Shown one piece after another: positions 46,144 through 58,489 of a DNA stretch of 64,000 bases. Source of the stretch: Panax quinquefolius (lineage: Eukaryota; Streptophyta; Magnoliopsida; Apiales; Araliaceae); the NCBI GenBank assembly GCA_020205615.1, contig CM035170.1, positions 43,215,807-43,279,806 of the forward strand, in the 5' to 3' direction. Under the pieces are notes generated by a model. The model was given only the letters and a program-made list of their open reading frames with translations. It did no database searches and was not told where the DNA came from. How positions within the stretch are numbered: position 1 is the first letter of the stretch; every line of letters starts with the position of its first letter. Made by a program: the position numbers and the translations under genes.

Positions 46144-48254
46144 CTTTGTGTAAGCTGACAACAGGATATTGTGGTCTGAAGGGTAAAGAAATTGGCTCTG
46201 GTACAGCCACTTTCAAAGGATTGACAACTCCTTTGAGTTGAATTTCTTGTATGGAAAATAGCTTTACAGTCTCATCGGCCTCAACGGATATAACTGCTAT
46301 TAATCCCTTCAATTTAGTAGGACATGTATTCCCACTCTCGAGTATCACAGTGTCATCACCTACCAGTTGCAGGACACCGCTATCAATTAGATTTTGAATA
46401 AGGTGGCAAAGTGCCCAGCATTCTTCTCTGCTGTGACCTCGAGAATGTGAATGATATTGACATACTCCATCTGAGTTGAACCGTCCTAAACAGGGATTAA
46501 TTGGAGGTAGAAGGGAGGTAATTCTTCCTTCGTTGATTAATATCTGAAATATCTCCTCCATAGGTTGGCCTAGGTATTTAAATTCCCTTTGATTGGCAAA
46601 ATCCCGACGGGCTTTAGCATTTACTCTTTTCGCAACTTTATCCTCCATAGCTTCATTTTCTGAAGGCGATGGTGGAGCATTCATAACAAAAGGAAGGAGA
46701 TAGGCATGCTCCCGGCTGATTAACTGGCGGGTGTCTTGATGCTGATAGGTCACCAGTTCTACCAATTGTTCAATTTGCTTACAAAGAGCTTTCATCTTTC
46801 GTTCCATAGCAAATTAAAACTTTGTGTAATCCCATCTGTCAACACCGTCTTTGATGGTCTAGGATGATTCACTGTTAAAATTAGAACTTTGTTCAGCGCT
46901 CCAACTGATCATGTTGACATCTTCTTCTTTGTGTTGAGGAAGAGGGTTGTCTTGCACATGAGGTTGATCTAGTTTGGTAACCACGATCTCCCCGTTGTCA
47001 ATTAAATCTTGGATCTTGTGTTTCAAGGCCCAACAATCTTGAGTATCATGTCCAGGTACCCCGGCATGATAAACACATTTCCGAGCAGCATTGAAACCCC
47101 TCCCATTAGGGTTAGCTGGTGGAAGAAGATGCATAATTTTCTTCTGAGTTGTCAGAAGAGTGAGAATATTCTCGAGCGAGTCCCTTAAGGGTGTGAACAC
47201 TCGAGGGCGCTTTGCTTCTCCACCTTTTGGCAATGGAGGGTTTGAAGATTGTGCTTGAAAAGGGGATTAATTTCTCCTCTGTATAGGCATATTCTGACTG
47301 CCTTTTTATCCTTGTCATATCAAGGAAACATCCTCCTCTTTCTTTTTATGGACCCGCCTAGTGTTGTTTCAATAAGATCCGGATTGGATGTGCTCAGCAA
47401 CTGCTTTAAGAGCTGCTAGGTCTTGAATCTTTCTTGATTTCAATCCCATCTCAATCATTTTTCCGTGCTTGATCATTTTAGAAAATGGTTTGCCAATACC
47501 AGCTAAGCCTCTTTCATAGAAAGGAGCTTCTTGTATGTCTATGAAAGTCATGACCATTTCTAATTCCGTTATGGAAGGAATAATTTGAGCAGCTAGGTGC
47601 CTCCACCTTTGAGTACTGGTTAGGAGCCATCTGAGACTGGAAGCTATATGGAGTGGGGAAGGCATGAGCTAGCTCCTCCCAACTATGGATCTTTGAGTTT
47701 TCCAATCTGGTATACCACGAATGGGCTTCTCTAATCAGACTTTTTTAGAACAGCTGCATCCTGAGCTTCTCGTCCTCTGCATAAGATCCAAGTTCTCCAA
47801 TGAACACCTTCAAATGTGTGCAAGGATCTCCTAACCCATCATATTTTTCAAAGTCAGGCGTTTTAAACTTTTCTGGATAATGAACACCAAAGAATATACA
47901 AAGGTCATCATATGAGACACTTCCGTGTGCTCCAATTCCTTTGATTGCACGAAGGGTTTCTTCCATTTTAAGGACTTTCTTCCTGATGTCACCGGTGTGT
48001 GGATCTCCTTTGAGATGGGTGATATTATAAATTTTTTTTGTCGTATCCAACTGAAGTTCAGGTTCTGTAATGGCTTTATAAGGACCTTGGGTTCCTCCTT
48101 GTGTAGAGGATTCAGCATGTACGAGTATCCTCGTACCCTGAGTAGACTGGTGTAGTTCTTTAAGCAGAACGACCAAATCTGTGATTTGTTTACTTAATAC
48201 GTCAAATTCTTTGCGAGAAATTGGATGAAGATCAGTCTGGTCTGATGATGACAT
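46144..48254 (-). pseudogene. Tat-like Gag of element F (broken)
   Basis: ATG at 48254 (MSSSDQTDLHPISRKEFDVL). N-terminal acidic and coiled start, then the capsid wording TPDFEKYDGLGDPCTHLKVF and EDEKLRMQLF, TAA at about 47744-47742 where CAA is expected, then AHSWYTRLENSKIHSWEELAHAF. Frameshifts near 47640 and 47250. Two tandem cysteine-histidine modules follow: CVYHAGVPGHDTQDC (frame 47233-46859) and CQYHSHSRGHSREEC (frame 46807-46139), each in a repeated unit of about 70 residues ending in IQDLID or IQNLID plus SG or NG. Cut at 46143 by LTR E. Confidence 0.88.
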
Positions 48255-48994
48255 AATTGATTGTAGGCTTGTGGCCTTTTTTGATTTTGATCGGGTAATA
48301 GGTCCGATTGCTTCCCTGTAAAAGACTTGTGTAGTTTAGTCTTTAGGGAATGTATAAATGTTTACATGATATGTATCCAGTCTAGGAATATTATCCTGCA
48401 AGGCGGATGTTAGCTATTTGTAATAGCATGTTAATTTAAATATGTATGTACACATGTTTCTTCATATTTCTCATTACATGGAGATTAATATGGAATGAAA
48501 TTATAAGTAATTGACTTTACAAATAATTTGAAATGAGAAAGCATGAAGAGACTTTCCTCCGCGTTTGGTTTATCAGAGGCTGACCTATCTTAGGTTACTC
48601 TCACGGCTTTTTGGCATTAAGGTTCCCAAATCATCGCAATTTACTCGACGGGAAGTTAATCCGGTTCTTTCAACTGAAGCGAATTTTGGTGGTGCCTTTC
48701 TTGAGCCTCGTTGGAATTAGTCTTCCTATGAGTCTAGTAATCAAACACCGACAGGATAGCCCCCTGATGGAGGAACTACACAACATACATTCACATACAA
48801 CGTGTCTCACCGTTTATGAAAATGATTACATGTGCGAAGCACTAATATCACAAATAGATATACTGTAAGGCATTAAGCGCATAAAAATATATGCATTCGT
48901 ACACATTCATCATAAATGTAAATGCAACATTCACACACAATCATATAACAGTTATGAAAAGATTGTAATAGCGGTTTAAGTCCTCTTACTGGAA
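48255..48994 (-). other. Leader of element F between primer site and gag
   Basis: 740 bp, non-coding in any convincing frame. It should carry packaging signals of the element, which cannot be recognised by eye. Confidence 0.5.
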
Positions 48995-49012
48995 TCCCCA
49001 GCAGAGTCGCCA
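48995..49012 (-). promoter_or_regulatory. Primer binding site of element F (tRNA-Arg)
   Basis: Minus strand TGGCGACTCTGCTGGGGA, 18 bases complementary to the 3' end of a plant tRNA-Arg (ACG type, with one position variable between genes) including CCA. It starts two bases after the LTR end GTCGACA. tRNA-Arg priming is known for Tat/Ogre-type elements. Confidence 0.85.
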
Positions 49013-49857
49013 CCTGTCGACGTCGGGATTTTTGTTTGTCCCTTTCCATTACTTGTTCTTTGGTGTTCTCATGTTAGGTGAGATTTGTTTGAAAAAACAA
49101 GTGAAAAAGGTCCGACGTGTATAATGTCGACGATGGATTGTTAAGAGTCGCCAGTTGGTTTTTTATATGGTTGTACCAACACAACCGAGAAAAGGTTTGC
49201 ACATTGACCCAGTGATGTGACACTGCTAAACGGGTCGGTGAAACCGAGATTCATTAGGATCTGGGGACTTGATTATGCGGAGGGAAGGTGTTAGGCACCC
49301 CCAGACATCTGTGTTACCACGGTGACTGACACTTTTCAAGAAACTGTTATCTAAATGTGTGTGTGGATCAATGTGCAATTATTTGGAAATAGTGCGAGGC
49401 CTCGTTCGCACCTATATACACAGTGTTTGAATTTGTGTAAAAATTCAATTTTAAACAAGATATGGTAGTGATGTTTTATAAAAAAAGGTTTTTCAAACCC
49501 TTGTGCTCAATTGTAATTGAGACCTTTTACACTTCCATTTTATTAAGTGTTCGGCTTGATTGCTTTTATTTTCGAGATGCGAAGCATCTGTAAGAAAATT
49601 ATGTACAAAATAGTGTCGAACTCCTCGTGGGTATGACAACCATCTGAGGAAATCCGAACACCGTGAATAAATTTACAAGCAGCTTACAGCTGAAAATGTC
49701 AATCACGGGAACCAAATCTAGATACAGTAGACTGAATATGTGATCACATGATTCCTAGGCTCACATGATGCCGCAATTGATATGAAAGCAGTAATCATGT
49801 ATATATATAAAAGTTGTAAATATATATATGCAGACATGATCAGCCACCCCGAAACAC

Positions 49858-50000
49858 CTCCATGGGGGATCATAAATGTAAATAAAGTTGTAGAGGTAAT
49901 CAACCACCACGGAGGAAACTCCAGGTGGGACGAAACGTAAAAAAGGCTGTAAAAACGGTCAACCGCCACGAAGTAAACTCCAGGCAGGACTAAACGTAAA
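49858..50000 (-). repeat. 60 bp repeats in element F LTR
   Basis: Two full and one partial copy with AAACTCCAGGYRGGACGAAACGTAA on the plus strand broken into AACTCCAGG and GGACGAAACG words. Counterpart of 8669-8950, with fewer copies. Confidence 0.8.
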
Positions 50001-50029
50001 TATATATATATAAAAGCGGTAAGAACGCA

Positions 50030-50071
50030 TTCGGATGTAAAATCGGGCTCATCGAATGAGTTCGACACGAT

Positions 50072-50131
<60 letters not shown>

Positions 50132-50177
50132 ATAAATGCTTGGATGTAAAATCCGGGCTCATCGAGCGATTGTTTAA

Positions 50178-50258
<81 letters not shown>

Positions 50259-50333
50259 AAAGCAAGTAAACCCTCTGGGCCAAAGTCTAGGCTCAATCGA
50301 GGCATAACTCGATAATGTTAATCCATATATATA

Positions 50334-50388
<55 letters not shown>

Positions 50389-50400
50389 AATGAAATAAAA
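50030..50400 (-). repeat. TA-microsatellite modules in element F LTR
   Basis: Long (TA)n tracts at 50074-50126, 50181-50255 and 50329-50386 separated by modules such as GGATGTAAAATCCGGGCTC and AGTCTAGGCTCAATCGAGG. Same architecture as 8100-8668, with fewer modules and longer TA tracts. Confidence 0.85.
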
Positions 50401-50699
50401 CCACTGGATGATCATGTCCTGCAAACACACGCTACACGACTCTCAACGTGAAGAATAGTGTGGGCAAAGATGAAGAGAAAGACTTTAAAGTGTGCGAGAA
50501 GGCTTACACTTGGCTGCCAAAGAAGACTTCTATATCTTTAAAGTGATGAACACTTGGCTCCCGCCAGTACAAAAAGTAGCTATATGTGAGCTCACAAGTG
50601 TTTAAAATGAGAAAGCACTCAGTGTAGGGTGAGTACAGAACAAATTTGACAAGGCTTCCTCGCCTTTTTCTCTTCTTAAAATGGCCACCCCAAGCCCTC

Positions 50700-50707
50700 T
50701 ATTTATA
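50700..50707 (-). promoter_or_regulatory. TATA box of element F LTR
   Basis: Minus strand CCCTCTATAAATAGAGGG, itself palindromic; the counterpart is at 7801 in element A. Confidence 0.65.
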
Positions 50708-51066
50708 GAGGGGGAGCCACAGTGTACACAGGGCTGGCCGGAATTCCACAGGCTTCGTGGGTCACGCTGTCTCGTCTCGGCAATGCGATGTCTGCATTGC
50801 ACTTTGTAATGTCCATTCGAACTTTTAGAATTGCAATCCGGTAATCCGACAGAAGTATGTAAGACCTATTTCTGACCGCTGTTGTCGAGAGTTATGCAGT
50901 GACATGGGATTAGAGGTTGTACAAAGTCAGGAAGAAGGGACCATGCCCTCTGGTCTTCAAGATTCAAATTATATCTGTTATCCTGCGTAATAGTCACTCG
51001 GGATTGGACTACCTTGATTCTTGTGGGACATTGTTGTGTAGAAATGTATGTATGAAATGTTGAGAC

Positions 51067-51863
51067 TGTGATGCCCCCAAAGCCGGGTTCCCTAACCTCG
51101 GGTTTGGTGCTCACGATCCATCATATATAACACATCTAACTACTCATTTATTAATGAAAAACATCATTCATAATATTCCTTAATACAACTTATAACAATA
51201 TCCCAGGTTAACTAACCTTGACAAAACTTACATACCCTTATATAATCAAAAGGTTTACATAATTAATTACATAATAAAACATAACCATTAAAAGTTGACA
51301 GTAACTACTCCTGAGCCTTGCCTTTGCCTTTGTCCCTATTAGAACCTTCTGCTACATCGGCATTAACTGAAATATTTTATTTAAGCAAGAGTGAGCAACG
51401 AGTTTGCCCAGCAAGTTAAAATATACAATAAATGATATATATCAGGAATAGAAGAATCTAACTTCTTTAGAACTTCAACAATAATCAAAAGATTTAGAAT
51501 TAGCTGAACAATAATTCAATCTCAATAATAAAACTTTCTCATATTTCATACTGAATAAAATATCATAGATGAAAGAGTACAAGTCTTTCAAAGATTCAAT
51601 AATATTCAATTGAATAATAAGAATTAACAATACTGCAACAATATTCAATAAAGTGGGATATCCCCTGATTTCATGTTGAGCGATCACAAAAGGATCATGA
51701 ACTAATAGAGGAATCATTTAGTTATTAAAACTAAATTACCACAAGAATATAAATTAGTTATAAAAAATAAACTATACTCTTCTGCAAGCACCTGGAGCGG
51801 CCAACTCCTTTGTACCATATATTATGCATAATACTTAATAATAACACATAGGTCGATTTACGA
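51067..51863 (-). repeat. Fragment G: end of a Tekay-like LTR (minus)
   Basis: On the minus strand it ends CTTTGGGGGCATCACA at 51067, like the end of element B's LTR, and has the shared block at 51384-51418. Next to it lies element F's LTR without a primer site, so this is either the 3' LTR of a minus-strand element or a solo LTR inserted in F. Split at 51863 by array H; TACGA is the target site copy. No gene seen. Confidence 0.7.
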
Positions 51864-52570
51864 TGTGACAACCAGAGAATTTTGAATATTTTTAAAAAAT
51901 TTAATTATTTGTTTAAGGTTCAAAATTAGAACCTAGATAGAAAATTAGTGTAACAAACCCTAAGTATTATATTAAGAACGTCAACGTACGGTCAGAAAAC
52001 CCTAGCGATTAATAAGAAACCCTAGAAACCAGTTCTGGAAACCCTAATTTCAGTTCCGAGAATTCGAAACCCTAATTCGATTGAATTGAATTATTGATAT
52101 TAGTTTATGCAATTTGATTCAGCTAGACTAATGTTATGAAAAATCTAAGTATTCATTGAAAGACATTTCCGGAACCAAATTGTTTTGGTACGGAATCCTA
52201 TGATAAGACTGAGGTGAACTATGTTGTTTGGATAAATAATCCAATCAAGTAGCGTAAATATTCGCTATACATAATTAATACGTTATGCATGACGTAAGAG
52301 TACGATAGGCTGATCACCTAAAGTACAAACAACGGTAGTTTACCTTCTTTGTGATTGTAAACATACCAAGTAATGTATTGTTTTGCGGTATGATCAAAAC
52401 CGTTAAAAATATGTGTTCATGGTCTATATGACCCCTCAGAACAATTTGAAAACCTTTACTCTTGTGAGTGATGTATTGGGTAGCAAGCGAATATGTGTGG
52501 ATGGTGTAAGCAATATGGTGTAAGGTGTGGGGTAAATTTCGAGGACGAAATTTTTAAAAGAAGGGGTGAA
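51864..52570 (+). repeat. Array H LTRa fused to internal end
   Basis: 216 bp of LTR start, itself with a loss of about 190 bp, joined at AATTCGATTG (52074-52083) to the last 490 bp of an internal region. AATTCGATTG occurs in both parents (LTR near 52931, internal near 57965), so the join is at 10 bp of shared sequence. Ends with a polypurine tract at 52556-52570. Confidence 0.85.
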
Positions 52571-55500
52571 TGTGACAACCCGAGAATTTTGAATATTTTT
52601 AAAATTTTTAATTATTGATTTAAGGTTCAAAATTAGAACCTAGATAGAAAATTAGTGTATGCGTTTGATATTTTTAAGATAGAATTTTGAGGATTTCAAA
52701 ATTCTGTGAAGGATTTAGGTGAATTATTCAGGATTAAGGAAATACGTGAAAATATTTTGTGTATATGTGTACAGTATGTGGTTAAGGGTTGACCAGATAA
52801 ATGATATATGTAACAAACCATAAGTATTATATTAAGAACGTCAACGTTCAGTCAGAAAACCCTAGCGATTAATAAGAAAACCTAGAAACCGGTTCTGAAA
52901 ACCCTAATTTCGCCTCCGAATCCAAAACCCTAATTCGATTGCATGAAACCCTAAATCGACTTAACTTAATGGCGTAAGTGTAAATAATTATAGGATTAAT
53001 TAGGGTTAATCTTAACAAATTGGTTACAAAACCCTAATTCCAAATATTAAACCCTAATTTCGGTATTAAAAACCCTAATTTTATAATTAGGGAAAACCTA
53101 AGTGTTAATTTAATAATTTAAGGTTAATTAGGATATATTAATTATAATTTTCAAGTTAAGTAATTAGAAAACCCTAATCTAATTACAAAATCTAATTTCT
53201 ATTTTAGAAAATTATTTTTCTATTAGAAACCCTAATTCGTGGGTTATAAACCCTAATCCGTGATTTTGACCCTAATTGCTAAATTAGCGATTTTAATTAG
53301 GAATTATTAATCCTAATTAGCCATATTTAAGTTATGATTATGAAATTTTTATATAATTAGAAAATCCTAATTATAAGTTAGAAATATTAATTTTCTATTT
53401 TTATAACCAAAATAGGAAACTTTAGAAAATTAAATTGCAAACCCTAAATTTTTCAAATCCTAAACCCTAAGGGTTTGGCTAAATGTCCAAAATACCATTA
53501 AAATTAAAAGGGAAATGACTATAATACCCTTTTATACATTATTGAGGCTAGCATGTAGGTTTTGACTTTAGGTGAGTGGTTCACCAAATCTAACCACTGC
53601 ATGTGCATTATATCCAACAAGCTCAACCATTTTGACAGCCACATACAATGTATTATTACATATTATAAGATTAAAGAGAGAGAAAAAGACTCACTTTATT
53701 TCTCATATGAAGCAAGACCTTCTCTCTCTAGAAATTCGAAAATAGGAAGTGAGAGATAGTAAGATATAAAGCTAAGATCATGTGTTAGCATTTCAAGGTC
53801 AGAAAATAATGATCAGATTCAAGATTTAGACATTCAAAAAGGTATAAACCCTAATTTCGAAAATCTTATGATTTGTTGTTAGATGTTGTAATTGATTAGT
53901 TAGATATGTGTAATAAGGTGTCTATAAGTGATCTGGGTTGATAGATCAAGGATCTATAACATTAAAGTGCACGAAAATATTATTTTTTAGAAATCTAAAA
54001 AAAGCGGAAATAATGTCTGGCCTGACATCATATATATGGCCTCATAGATCATGTGTGTTTTTTTGATGTTTTGTGTATTTTGTGTTTCGGACCTGTTGTC
54101 TGACATGTAGGCTTTCATCTGAAACTTCAATCATGGTCCGATCGGGTCTAGAGTTCAAGTTATTAATGGTCAAAGGTCGTTGACCGACCATGACCGAACG
54201 AATCTTGGTAACCCAGATTACCCAGAAATTTCTGACAACCGATTTGAAGACTCTGATCTTCCTGTTGTTAATCGATCTGGACATGTTAGTGTTATATAAT
54301 TGTAGATTGACATTTATACTTCAGTTTAATGCTTATAGAACTCACAGATCATGTATAGAATCAAAGAGAAGGAGGGTCAAAGTAGGGTTGACCGACTGTT
54401 CTTGATGATTTCTGGAAAACCCAGAAATATCTTCATGTACGATTTTTGTGTCAGACTTTGACCAGCCATGATTTCTTGGTGTGATGATGAAATGATGATA
54501 TGTTGCTATATAAGTCTTCCCTGACATCCCTCCTTCATTACGGAATCAATAAAACATACAAATCACGTCCAGATTTCACGTTATAAGGATTGGAAAGTGG
54601 GTACCTTGACTGTTCTTCAATTCTGGAAAACCCAGAAATTGAAGAACATGTCTGACAATGAATTGAGGAGCTTAGATCTCGTTGATATGTTGTGTATTGG
54701 CCAGGATCTTGGTTGATAGGGTTAGTATTACACGTCGTCTATAATTATAACCCATAACCTAGTCTAGAAACCATATAATATTGAATCCAATGCTGGTCAA
54801 ACGAAGCCCCATACTCACTGACAAGAAATATGGGTTGGGCTGATGAACACCTCAAGAACACCTATAGCGACGGTTTTGTCGCTATAGGACCCTTTAGCGA
54901 CATTTTATTATTATTATTTTCTAGAAATTAATTAAAAATAGATAAAAATGATTTTTAATTATTAAAAATACATAATAAATTCCGAAAAATTATTTTAAAT
55001 TCTGAATTTTTTTTTTTAATTATTTAGAATATATTTTATAAATATTTAATTTTTTTGGAATATAAATGGTATTTAATTTATTTAATTATAATATTAAATA
55101 AATTATTTAAAATGATTTTAATTCATGAAAAATCATGAAAAATAATATTATGATATTAGAAAATATTTTAAGTTATTTTTGATGACTTTTAATATTTTGT
55201 GATGAAATTCATTAATTAATCAATATTAATGATAATTATTTTATTTAATAAATATATTAAATAAATTATGGAAAAATAGAATAAATGATTTATAAATCAT
55301 ATAAAATTGATTTAAGTGTTATAAAAATATTTTAAGTTATAAAATATAACTTTTGATATTTTGTCATGAAAATATTAATATTTTAATATTAATAACAATT
55401 ATCGGATAATGAATTTAATTGTTTAAAAATCATATAAAGGTGATTTTAAAGTATTAAAATACTTTATGATATTATAAATATATTATAATATTATGACATG

Positions 55501-55841
55501 TATTTCATTAATATTTGATAATAAATAAATATTAATGATAAAAGAATTATGTGGTATTTAATTCATTTAAATACGTTTTTAATGATTGAAAATTAAGATA
55601 AATAGTAATAATTATTTAAAAATTATTACAAGCTTATAAAAAATATTTTCGATTGATTAATAAATTATCTGAGATAATTGTTAAGTGTTTAAGTCGAGTT
55701 TAATTGAACTTAAACTCGATAAAAGTCCCACTAGACCGTCGGGATGTTAGAATTTTGTCGGGTTCAACTCAATTGCAAAATAGTTTGACTTGATCTTGAG
55801 TCTTATGTGTGTATAGATAGATAGGTTATGTGTTATGTGTT

Positions 55842-55889
<48 letters not shown>

Positions 55890-56619
55890 TTATATTGTGA
55901 TGATATTATTCTAATATTGAGATCTATATTACTAATATTAGGTCTTCTGATAAAAAGCGATATAAATTATGCGTAGCGATAATCAACCGCTCGAAGCAAG
56001 TTTGTTTTACTTAACTCTATTAAGAGTGTTTTATTCGGATAAGCTTATGGTTAATCATTGATTGCCATTGCCATGAATTGTACTACTACATATATATTAC
56101 ATGTATAAGTCGTATATGAAAGGTCGATCACCTTCATTACCAGTTGGTTCGAGATATATTTGTTCATGTATACTACTTGTTCAAATAAATTTGTTCTGCT
56201 AGTTCACAATTATATTGTTGAATTATAGCCAGCTTATTATTCAAATCATTTCAATTATGATATATCGTTATATTGTTGAATTTAAACTTGTTGGGCAACT
56301 TTCATGCTCACCCTTGCTATATCATGATAAAACATTGCAGATTAAGACGAACGCATCGGATACAAGGAGAGGTCCAAGACAGTTCCAGCTTTAGTATACG
56401 TGTGCAGTAGATTTGTAATAGTGTTGTTTGATAATAATGTTATATGTTAGTTAAGTTATGAATTGTGTATAAGTTAAGGTTACTCGACCTTGGGGAAAAG
56501 TATGTAAGTGTAATGTATAAACAATTTATGCTTATATCTTCCGCAAATATAGTAATAGTTGTATAGAATGATCGAACCGGATCCGAGGTGAATTAGGACC
56601 TGGATTCGGGGCCCACATA
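52571..56619 (+). repeat. Array H LTRb, full length
   Basis: 4,049 bp, TGTGACAACCCG to GGCCCACATA. Telomere motif field 52812-53480, TATA box near 54508, the best CTATAGCGAC hairpin of all copies (54861-54888), a TA tract 55848-55886, and the shared block near 56288-56318. Confidence 0.9.
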
Positions 56620-58489
56620 GTTGGTATCAAAGTCGTTGGTTATTATGAAGCTTAGGTAGAAATACCCGAGACTAATAACCGCAGTGATTAGATAAGTACT
56701 AACTCACATAGAGTTAGTTGGTTTGAAGATTCAAAGACGAATCTCGGCGAGTTATAAGATACAGAGTTCCCTAACTCTGATAATAAAGTTGAATAGTAAG
56801 TGGTAAATATATCGAGTCTAAAAGACTAAAAGTGCAATGATAGAAGATCGTAAAACAAAACGATCAAGATATAGAAATGAATTGTAACATATACGATGAG
56901 ATCACTCCATGATCTGATAAAGTGATAACAGGGATAAGAATCAATCTGATGATTGAAAAGTTTACAGCAACGATTGTTGTGTCAGTTGTACTATGAATTG
57001 GTACAAATTCAGGAAAGGATTATGAATACGAGTTAAATGAAATTCAGATTGAAAAAGGGAGTTAGTGTTAGTGGGGATTCAATTGAGGATTCATGTCGGC
57101 AACTAAGTTGTATGATTCTTCGTATGGGAGCTGAATTGTACATGGTGTAAAAACTACTTAGTTTCTGGCAATGATAATCATTGAAATGTTTGTGTCGCGC
57201 TATTTTCTATATGCGTGTTAAGAGGGTGATTCCTTTCTCATGTGTATAACAGATAGATAGGTCATAGGTAGAGGATATAAGGTTAAGTACGAGTTCTTAA
57301 AACTCATACTTATGTGACATACTTGATTCATAGTTATATGAAATGTTTATGAACCCCTCAGCGAACGGACGCCAAAGGTCAGACTAGGAAAGTTCTTAAA
57401 CTCATATGATTGTGGTAATTTATGGACTCATAAGTGTGGTTTCTGAACTGGGGTATAGTTAATGTAAATAAATGAATATTAAGGATAATAGAATGATAGA
57501 TTGTTAAGCAAATGATTATTAGTGGAGACATAAGTTTTTTGAAACTTCTAGCTATGCTAGACTTCGAAATGTTGACATCAAGCTAAATACGCGCTATGTG
57601 CTTTTGAAAAAAAAATATGTAGACTCGTAATCATTTTTGAAACGTTTTAAAGTATAGTCTATGCTACTTATTTCAGCTAGACGCAAATGATTTGAAATAT
57701 CAAAATTTATTTTATTTATCACTCATGTACCGTGTAACCTGGTACATAGATGATATAAATTTGATGGAGTTGTAAATACAAGAATACGTAGTGTGAATTT
57801 AATCTAAAATCGTTATTCCACTATTGTATGATGTGTTATGACAAAGTCATACAATGACGGCATCCTCAAACGGAATGTTAATACAGTACGGCATCATGAC
57901 GTCATTCTCAAAAATATTTTCAAAAATTTTAATTTGCCAACGGGGTTTGGCTACACTTTAATAATTCGATTGAATTGAATTATTGATATGAGTTTATGCT
58001 ATTTGATTCAGCTAGACTAATGTTATGAAAAATCTATGTGTTCATTGAAAGACATTTCCCGAACCAAATTGTTTTGGTACGGAATCCTATGATAAGACTA
58101 AGGTGAACTATGTTTTTTGGATAAATAATCCAATCAAATAGCATAAATATTCGCTATACATAATTAATAATGTTATGCATGACGAAGAAAGTACGATTAG
58201 TGATCACCCTAAAAAGTACTAACAACGGTAGTTTACCTTCTTTGTGATTGTAAACATACCAAGTAATGTATTGTTTCTTTGTATGATCAAAAACCGATTA
58301 AAAACTATGTGTTCATAGTCTATAACCCCTCAGACACAATTTGAAAACCTTTACTCTTGTGAGTGATGTATTGGGTAGCATGTGATGATGTGTAATGGTG
58401 AATGGTGTAAGTGGTGATGGTGTAAGGTGTAAGGTGTAAGGTGTAAGGTAAATTTTGGGGATGAAATTTTTTTAGAGAAGAAGGGTGAA
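56620..58489 (+). mobile_element. Array H internal region, full length
   Basis: 1,870 bp, collinear with int1 of array C. Primer site TGGTATCAAAG at 56622. Ends with GGTGTAAGGTGTAAGGTGTA repeats and a purine tract AGAGAAGAAGGGTGAA. No coding sequence seen. Confidence 0.9.

Larger units (their letters stand above)
46144..51066 (-). mobile_element. Element F: Tat-like Ty3/gypsy retrotransposon, 5' portion
   Basis: Minus-strand order: 5' LTR 51066-49015 (its own start is cut off by LTR G), primer site 49012-48995, leader 48994-48255, gag 48254-46144. The rest is displaced by fragment E. Same family as element A in opposite orientation, judged by gag and LTR similarity. Confidence 0.88.
49015..51066 (-). 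repeat. 5' LTR of element F, start missing
   Basis: Ends (minus) CGACGTCGACA at 49015. Collinear with element A's LTR from 9772 back to 7448. Has TATA box 50707-50700, TA modules 50030-50390 and 60 bp repeats 49858-50000. At 51067 another LTR (G) begins, so about 560 bp of U3 are displaced. Confidence 0.85.

Noticed and set aside
48995..49012. tRNA-Arg gene fragment
   Set aside because: Only 18 bases match, exactly the primer site position after an LTR end; no cloverleaf around it.
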